From contig NOWV01000023.1 of assembly GCA_003344405.1 (NCBI GenBank), positions 186,001 to 250,000 of the forward strand: DNA of 64,000 nucleotides, in the 5' to 3' direction. The notes beneath the pieces are model-generated. The model saw nothing but the letters and a program-made list of their open reading frames with translations, did not search any database and was not told the DNA's origin. The position numbers and the translations under genes were made by a program. The stretch is from Trichoplax sp. H2 (Eukaryota; Placozoa; Uniplacotomia; Trichoplacea). How positions within the stretch are numbered: the stretch's first letter is position 1; the number at the start of each line of letters is the position of its first letter. Positions 56,461 through 64,000 of this stretch are shown piece by piece.

Positions 56461-57323
56461 AACTAAATCTTGACTCGCCATTAAATCTTTCATTCACTGT
56501 GGCTAACATGCAAAAAAGAAAACATGGCTGCTATTTTTTTTTTTGAGGGGGGGACTCATGCAACTGGATAGTGACTAATGTGGGGCTAATTTTTTCAATT
56601 TCTTTGTAATTTTGTCGTTGATAGATTATCTCGGAATGGTCTTAATTTCATCAGCAAGAAAGTGCTAATTCATTAGTTATCCATTGAAAGCTTAGTTGTG
56701 GAAAAAGGCAAGCCTTGATCGGCAATGATTGATCACCGTGATCACAGACTAATCAGATAAAAGTTACAGTGATCTTTGGAATTTTTGTATGAAATATTGC
56801 TTCGCTCTTTCTTTCTCCAACTATCCCAGTGTTATAAAGAGAAGTAACAAAGTGGTCAACTGGTAATACAAGACAAAACAGCCTTAATTCAACTTTACTG
56901 GATATCTTCTACTGAATACATCATTGATGATTACTTTGAGAACTGCTTAAGGATTCAACTTTATAATCCATGCGCAGCTTTTTGATAGTGCGAGATACCT
57001 TGTAATTCCTCTTGTACTCCATTGGTAAATGTTAACAGAATATGACAACAACGATATAAAAAGACTTTAATTTGCTTTCATCTTGAACAGGAGTAATAGG
57101 AAAAAGATTGAACTTTTCCAAATTATTGCACACGCTATCTACATCAACAGCTTGCTTTATCATTAATAACTAGATAAAATTAGAAAAGCATTGGACTGTA
57201 GTTTACATCACCTTGTGAAGAGATAGAATTTGGTCGCAGCGTTACATTTTATGATACAAGATTTGTAGTTCAGTTTGGGCTTATAAAATCGACACAGTTG
57301 GTAAATTGAAACGAAAAATTACT
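56461..57323. other. Upstream region of the adenylate-kinase-like gene
   Basis: AT-rich DNA with a T11..G7 tract near 56534-56553. No exon is recognised; the 5' UTR of the next gene probably starts in the last few hundred bases. Confidence 0.4.
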
Positions 57324-60300
57324 ATGGGTTGTAGCTCTAGTTTTCCTACTTCACCATCAGTTACTCATCAAGTGCTGAAAACTGCTCAAGTTACCATTGG
57401 AAAAAATATCCAGATAAGATCACAGAAAGCCAAGATATTTTTCCTATTCGGTAAGTTCAAATTGACATCCCATATTGTCTTCAATTTCTCTCCTGTTGAT
57501 TAATTTATTATGCTGAAGACGCTATACTGCTTCATTTTCGTTAATGGATAAGTTTCTCTACTTGAAAGACAAGTTTCATTAAGTGATAAATCATCATTAA
57601 TCTGATTACCATCTTCTATACTGCTTCATTTTCGTTGATGGATAAGTTTCATTAAGTGACAAATCATCATTAATCTGATTACCATCTTCTCTAATTGCAA
57701 CACGTTGATAATTTCAATTATCCTATATCGTACGAATTAGAGATGGTAAACTAGTATAACGGCCTAACGTCGACTACATCATTGCAGGTAGTGATGAGAC
57801 ATGTTTTTCAATACAATACGAGTATAGAAAAAAATAGATATGATCCACTTAGGTAAAATTTCATACAAGGAAGAGGGTGTAAATTTATTAATTCTCCTTT
57901 TCTATATCATCATAGTTTCATGTAATAACAATAAATAGAAAGATTTTTCCATGTGTGCATTGTATAGGCATGACTACAGACAAAGATCTTAGTTTAAATG
58001 AAAGATATGCATCATCAATAATGCTAAAAAGAAATCTTAAGACAGCAAGTACACGCTTAGCGCATTTTGAGCTATTAAATTATAAAACTAGATGCCAATA
58101 TACAAGTCTGTGCGCACCTTATCACTTTCATACTATGCAGGAAAAGTTACCTACAGTATCATTGACTACATATTTATAAGAAAGTTTAAAAACAGAAAGA
58201 CTTCAATTCTTGGCATAAAATTAAAATATTGGTTTCAAAAATAAGCATAAGAGTAACAATGTTTCTGTAACTTAATAAGCTAGACTGTGTTAGTTTTTTA
58301 ATTTTTAATAATACTATTTTTATAGTGCTATTATTCACTTAATTAACAGCACTATTACTTATACGATACCTTCATCTAAAATTATTCATAATCATTTTTA
58401 TGCACCTACTAAATCCATTCGTCAGTAAAAAAAATGAGTACATGTTGAAAATTGCTAATCAAAATATAGAAATCTTACCAACTTCGACAAATTCATTGCT
58501 TATCCATTTGAAACAATATCTTCATTGAGTGATATTTACTCTTGAACCAATTATATTATTTCGTCCTTTTTATCAAGAAGAAGAGTAAGATAGTAGCTTG
58601 GCCAATGTACAGTAAACGTAACCTTTAAATTAAGTTAAGCTAAAGGAGTTTCAGTGTCGTCCAGTAATATTATAGGATAAAGATAGATTAATATGGCATA
58701 ACTGAAAAGGTATTTGACTTGATCAAACCTGTCTTTGGAGATACTTCTTAATGAATACTCATCCGAGAAAGATAATATGTCTACCATTCATGCTACAATC
58801 TAAGTTGAATCATGAATCATATAGAAGAGATGACCTATCTTAAACCATTAAAGATATCTTATTAATACATCATATACCGTACACTATCTGTAAAGATAGT
58901 GAAAAATCTTCAATGACTATACTGATGAAATAGTTTACTCAAATTAAATAATACATTGGCCTGTTATTATCATCGTTTTGTTATTCCGCTTATTTTTCAA
59001 CTATAATAATGGCTTCCTTTTAAATCCAAGTACCAGTTTATTTAATATGCAGCAAACGAAACGGATATAATTTATTTTATAGTGCAACAAACAATACATT
59101 GCTCTTTCTAGGCATCATAGTCTTAAGGAGAAATTTACTTAATGTAAAATCCCAGACGCAAGCAATTTTAAATTTTGTCTTACCAATCATCAATTCCTAT
59201 ACGCGGATATGCCCTTAGTAATAGAGACAGTAGCCTGACATCGATGATACGTAAAAGATCAAAGTTTTAATTTTATACTTCGTTACCAACATTGTTATTT
59301 GACAATTATTAAATGATATTGCTTTGACCAGATTTCCTTTCCTTCCTTTGCGTCTTAATTTAGCTTTTTTACGTTTTGCCAATTTTACTGAGGTTTTTAA
59401 GAATCAAGCTTTGATCTTTAAATGAATTCATCAATACCTTAATTAGAGTATTTAACACAACTCTTTCATTGGACAAACTAATTAATTAATTAATCAGCCA
59501 ACCTTATCGCTATTATTAGACTAAATTAGAAGTAGAAAATTTGGAAATCGTTTCTATATACATTATTATCTTTACTTTTAGCGTTATGATCATTCAGATT
59601 GTAAATTTGCAAGCAAATTATGCAATTTATCTTTAGTATACTGTATTAATGCCGTAGAATGATAACCCTAAATGAGCCAACAATGACGTAATGTTTGCTG
59701 TAGTCGAAAGCTAATAATTTACTTACCGAGCATCATTTATTTGTTTTTGGTTAAGTGTATATCATAGCAATGATGTTTCCATCGTTATGGCTTCCAAATA
59801 GAATTGACACAATGCGAAATGGCAGAAGTGATAGATTTTAGTATCGTGCGATAAATACTGTTTGTAACTGTAGATTTTCCAATAGAAGATTAGTAAAGTA
59901 ACAATATTTTATAAAGATTTGGGTATAAATTGTACTCACTCACACTCGAATGTTCAGCTTACTTTTATAAGCTGTTCCTACTTTATCTAATTTTCGCTCG
60001 TTCAACTTCTTGTGAATTAAAACTATGGGCGTACGTAGCTTAATTAATTTTCATTTACTGATTATTATAAATTTTTTAGTCCTATTACTGAAAGTCCAGC
60101 TATGACATCTGTTTAGTAGATTATTGTTTGCTATTACTTTGTTTGTATTTTAGAATTTTATATTAAACACCAACTAAACCCACACACCATACAGTGTTAA
60201 CTAGATTTCCAGCTCTTGATACTTTGCTTCAATTTAATAAAGTAATTTACAATTATGCTACTAAGCGCTACTAAGCCGTAGTATCATACTGTTACATATC

Positions 60301-62658
60301 TAAGTTAATAACTGTAACCAATGAGTTCGTTCTTGACAGGCTGCTGGGTAGATTCTGTAAATGTACAACCTACTAATCCTGCTAGTGTTACTTAGGTTGT
60401 ACATTTCCTTTGGGAAGATTTTCAGAAGATTTGATGCTATTGCCATACTATGACTACTGTTGACATGTGCTGACATATATAGTAGTGGCTACCGTTGTAG
60501 TTTATTATTTGATTTTGGAAAAGTTAGCTAAATATATCATAGTTGCGAAGTTTTGCTCCATAATTAATTTAGGAAAGCAAATTAACTATCACAGTATTTT
60601 ACTTAAGACAACGTATTGCAGAAAGGAAGAACTTACATCATCAATACTGTAGCCATCATAGTAGGCTGTCTCGTTTGATCCGATACTAATCTATTAAGTA
60701 ATGACAACTCTGAGCTGGAAGTTACCAACAATACATAGCTAGGTGTGCAGATAGACCCGTATAAGTCCCATGTAAAAATACATTTATTTTAGCGAGTTAT
60801 CAGTCAACCTGTAAGAAAGTGTTTATTTTTAATGTACGTATCTTATCGACATATCATTTTTTTCGACTCGACAGATTCAACAATAAATTATTTAAGTTAA
60901 TGTCCATTTTATGAAAGCAGCTTTTAAAATGACTTTTTATATCCTGAATCATAAGCAATTTCTGCTAAATAACTTTTAAATTAGCAATTGAATTTTATAC
61001 TAGTATACTTATCACAAATGAACGCTTTCTTCAAACACATTTTTTAACTTAGGCGGTCCAGGATCTTGTAAGGGTCGAATTGTCCATGATATTATATCTG
61101 TATTTCGTTTTAAACTCATTTCCGCGGAAGAGTTACTTATTAAATCTTTGCCTAGAAAATTAGCCAATGTCGTATCTTTAGACGATATCAACGATATTAT
61201 GCAAATCATTCGCACAGAACCCAAACATATTACGTTAAGTTGGGTCTTTTCACTTATTATTCGAGAAATTGAAAGTTTACTAACAAGTAGTGATTGCTTC
61301 CTCGTTGACGTTATTCCCAACATGAGATTTCTATTGCGTCATCAAGAATTTGTTAAAGATTGCCGACAAGAAATGGAAGAATTCGAAAAACAAGTAGGAT
61401 ACAAGAATAGCATTGATAAAAGTTATCTAAATATAAGCTTTAATAGTGGAGAATATTTTTAATGTCGATATATATGATAATCAATTTTATCTAAGTTTTG
61501 CTTTCATTTACTTGATCATAGTGGCCGATTGTTTGCGGTATCTCATTAAATATAACTCAAAATGCCATTAAGACCAGAGATAACCGCGCAAAGGGTGCTA
61601 CATCAGTAGCGTTATCACAAAGTGATGAAGCTGATATGAGTAAAACACAACGTCGACTAGCACTGTATCAAGGATGCGTAAAGAATTTTGTAAATTACTT
61701 TAAATCTACTGAACGTTTGATTACTTTTGACGTATCTGGTAAAGATCAAGAGGCAACTTGGAATCAAGTTTCTAACTTCTTTACCAAGAATTTAGATTTT
61801 GATCCCATGAAGCATAGCTATATTGTTATGTTCTTTTGCTTTAGTAAGTTAACGGTTGCCCAAATTTAAATGTAAATGTTACCAATCATCTATTGATAAA
61901 TTTATTATATTAGACATATTTTCCATTATTTACTCATACTATTTCCTATGCATTGGATTATGTATGATTTAGGTATCGATGATCTTCGAATTTTAAACAA
62001 CACGAGTTCTGATTCTAACGTTGATGTCGTTAAGTTCTCCGATGTTATCAACGCAGATAGCATGCAAATTGTAAGACATAACAAATTAATTTTTTGATTT
62101 TCTAATATTAATTTTAGTTCTCACGATAATTTTACATTGATTTGCTTGCAGGACCAGCAACTGAAGAATTTATATCATCACATCCTTCAACGCGCACTAC
62201 ATCGTCGTTACTTTATTGTTGATCTAACTGATAGCACGATAAAGTCCAGTGGTATGAACGAGGTATCACATCAATTTTGTAGATTTTGACTTTCACTTTA
62301 TAACAATAACGTGTATTGACTCGTTGCTCGTTGTTATGTCTCATAAGAAATAGTTATAAGACCTTAAGCGAAATTTATATATTTTGATACCCTTAACTTT
62401 TAATTACCTTTGTTTCGAAGCAATATTGATTAATATAGATATTTAATTTTCCATTAGTTTCCAGGATCTGCCATCATGTTTATAGATTCATTGAAAGAAT
62501 TTAGTAAAGACAATATAATCGAGAGAAGGAATGGCATGTCTAACATGGATCTGACAAATTTTAAAGCTTTTTACTTAACGAACAACGAAATATTGTTCTT
62601 TCCACGAGCGATAGATTCAGAAGCCTGTCGTAGGATTGCTCTTTGTATGAAGAAATGA
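57324..62658 (+). CDS. Adenylate-kinase-like P-loop protein with N-terminal acylation motif (spliced, 6 exons)
   Basis: Exons 57324-57450, 61053-61393, 61522-61843, 61973-62070, 62152-62262 and 62458-62658 join in phase to about 400 residues. The first ATG gives MGCSSS, a consensus for N-myristoylation plus palmitoylation, as in membrane-bound AK1-beta. Exon 1 ends with the first core strand (KIFFLF), and exon 2 begins with the P-loop, producing GGPGSCKGRI across a 3.6-kb intron. An adenylate-kinase core follows: VDVIPN stands where family members have D-G-F-P-R, and QRRLALYQ corresponds to the RRL..Y helix. The Walker Lys is kept, but the P-loop Gly before it is Cys, and the D-G-F-P-R arginine is lost. 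The last three exons (about 135 residues) are not recognised. Likely membrane-tethered nucleotide binding; kinase activity is doubtful. TGA at 62656-62658. Confidence 0.75.
57451..61052 (+). other. Long intron 1 of the adenylate-kinase-like gene
   Basis: A 3.6-kb intron, far longer than most in the window. A 75-codon plus-strand frame (57955-58179) lies inside; it has no domain and no convincing splice partners, so it is left uncalled. Confidence 0.55.
57523..57694. repeat. Tandem duplication in the long intron
   Basis: TATACTGCTTCATTTTCGTT starts at 57523 and again at 57617. Both copies end with AATCATCATTAATCTGATTACC; the second lacks about 17 bp in its middle. Confidence 0.85.
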
Positions 62659-64000
62659 AAAAATTTACTCACAATCCTTATTCGCAGTATTTACAGTATG
62701 AATGACATTTTCTTTTCCTTGTTTTAAAATAAATGGATGCTTAATGTTTTACTCTTTGTTGCCCTTCTACTGATTAAAATGCTGCAGACGTATAGCTCAA
62801 GATTTGTTTCATTGTACGTTGACAGCCATTTTCATTTCCTGTCTTTTGATTGTACAAATGACAAAGTTACCTTTAGCTGTATAGAACTTGTTTATATTAT
62901 TTGTATGGATGTATCTTAAGATTATCCCATACTTGCAAAATTTTAAAATTTTTGATTTCAATGTAGAGTACTGTCTAGAGAGTATTTCTATTTTAATTTT
63001 TTAATTTTTCGATTATTGTAAATACTTTAATATTTTTGTAAAATAGAACAAATTATACAGTACAGTAACTTCATCACAAACTACAATTTGCAATATTCGG
63101 TGTGATAGTGAATTATTAGCTATTTCATCAAATTCTACAAGAAATTAATATGTTAAATCATGATTCAAATATTATTACTGTATTTAACTTAAGGTATTTT
63201 AGTGGTGATGCTACTTAGATCACGATATGAATGAAATTACTTGATTAGTGTACCTACCTTCATTCTTAACCGTTACTAAATCTGAGTACATCATAATTCG
63301 CTAAATATGATAATCTTGAGATTTCTATTGTAAATTAATATAAAATTGTTCATATTGGGTAACTAGATTTTACTATTTTGTTATAATTTCTGACTCTATA
63401 AATGATATAAATATAGAATGTAACGCTAATGGCTCTCTCCTAACTTATTGGCTCTAGCTTGAGTCTAGGATGCTTGTTACTTTGATCTGCGGCTCAATAG
63501 TAGGATCTAACAATAGCGATTTTATTTAACGTAACTTGCTATTTATAGCTGTATTTACTAATTTAATGCACTGATGCTAATTACATTTAATCTATGCTAT
63601 AACATTTCAAATTAAAAGCTCTATGGACTAGTTAGACAATGATTCATGAATAGACTTAAATTTTTTATATGATTATGTATTTGTTGTACTGTATTTATTG
63701 GAAAAGTTCTATTGAATCTTCTGTTGATCCTTTATTATTATTGAATTCTATTTAGATTGATTAATATATAACAAATTTTATTGGAAAAACTCGCTTTCTC
63801 ATTATAACTTGTATTTATTGTAATAACAAAAATGCTTGAACTCAAGTGTTGTATTGCATCTTTTTGGTTTTATTGATTGTGTGACTAATTATTACCTATC
63901 TATTAAAATTCGTTCTGAAGACAATGCCAGGAAAATAAAAATCTGGTAACATTTTAATGATAAAAATAGATTCAATATTTCGACACGATCAGTTTTATAG
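62659..64000. other. 3' flank of the adenylate-kinase-like gene and following AT-rich DNA
   Basis: A poly(A)-type AATAAA lies at 62728-62733, 70 bp after the stop. A short TACAGTACAGTAA is near 63057. No other exon, RNA gene or repeat array is recognised to the window end. Confidence 0.45.

Noticed and set aside
57955-58179. 75-codon plus-strand frame inside the long intron
   Set aside because: No domain, no clear splice sites linking it to the flanking exons, and no similarity I recognise; possible but unsupported.
61012-61323. 103-codon minus-strand frame
   Set aside because: Antisense shadow of exon 2 of the adenylate-kinase-like gene, which carries the P-loop.

Overview
This window looks like a nuclear contig from an early-branching animal, most likely a placozoan of the Trichoplax type. 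The DNA is AT-rich, every gene is cut into many short exons with GT..AG introns mostly of about 50-400 bp, and the proteins are animal-type (TBC1D2, KIAA2013, CPSF3, SH3YL1, JMJD6, MAP3K19 relatives). The organism call is inference from gene style and content; no rRNA or mitochondrial marker is present. Coding regions were found by reading exons, splice sites and reading phase by hand, so gene calls are firm where family motifs run across junctions, but some terminal or tiny exons may be missed.

Layout: (1) 1016-9055 (+), a PH/coiled-coil/TBC Rab-GAP of the TBC1D2 type, 5' end not resolved. (2) 11259-14624 (-), a two-TM luminal-domain protein matching KIAA2013 (DUF2152), convergent with gene 1. 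(3) 14.6-17.7 kb, a divergent intergenic region with three 143-bp tandem repeats, a perfect-arm hairpin and a GTACAGTAC-rich patch. (4) 17700-22393 (+), CPSF3/CPSF73, the pre-mRNA 3' endonuclease. (5) 23479-26414 (-), a SYLF+SH3 protein (SH3YL1 type), convergent with CPSF3. (6) 26.8-28.15 kb, a remarkable palindromic (TGTACAGTAC) satellite in the divergent region between SH3YL1 and JMJD6. (7) 28372 to about 34566 (+), JMJD6; its second exon appears three times, separated by two 20-N gaps, which looks like an assembly artefact or unresolved alleles. (8) 37034-47499 (+), one long gene joining ankyrin repeats, a disordered middle and a MAP3K19/YSK4-type kinase domain. (9) 47.5-57.3 kb, almost 10 kb without recognisable coding, with several tandem-repeat families and a second GTACAGTAC patch. 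(10) 57324-62658 (+), an adenylate-kinase-like P-loop protein with an N-terminal MGC dual-acylation motif and an unrecognised C-terminal region.

The genes do not form one pathway; they are independent housekeeping and signalling genes. The least explained structure is the TGTACAGTAC palindromic repeat: within this window its dense clusters lie in regions upstream of genes (both divergent promoter regions, plus one isolated patch at 52.6 kb) and are absent from the two convergent 3'-3' regions.
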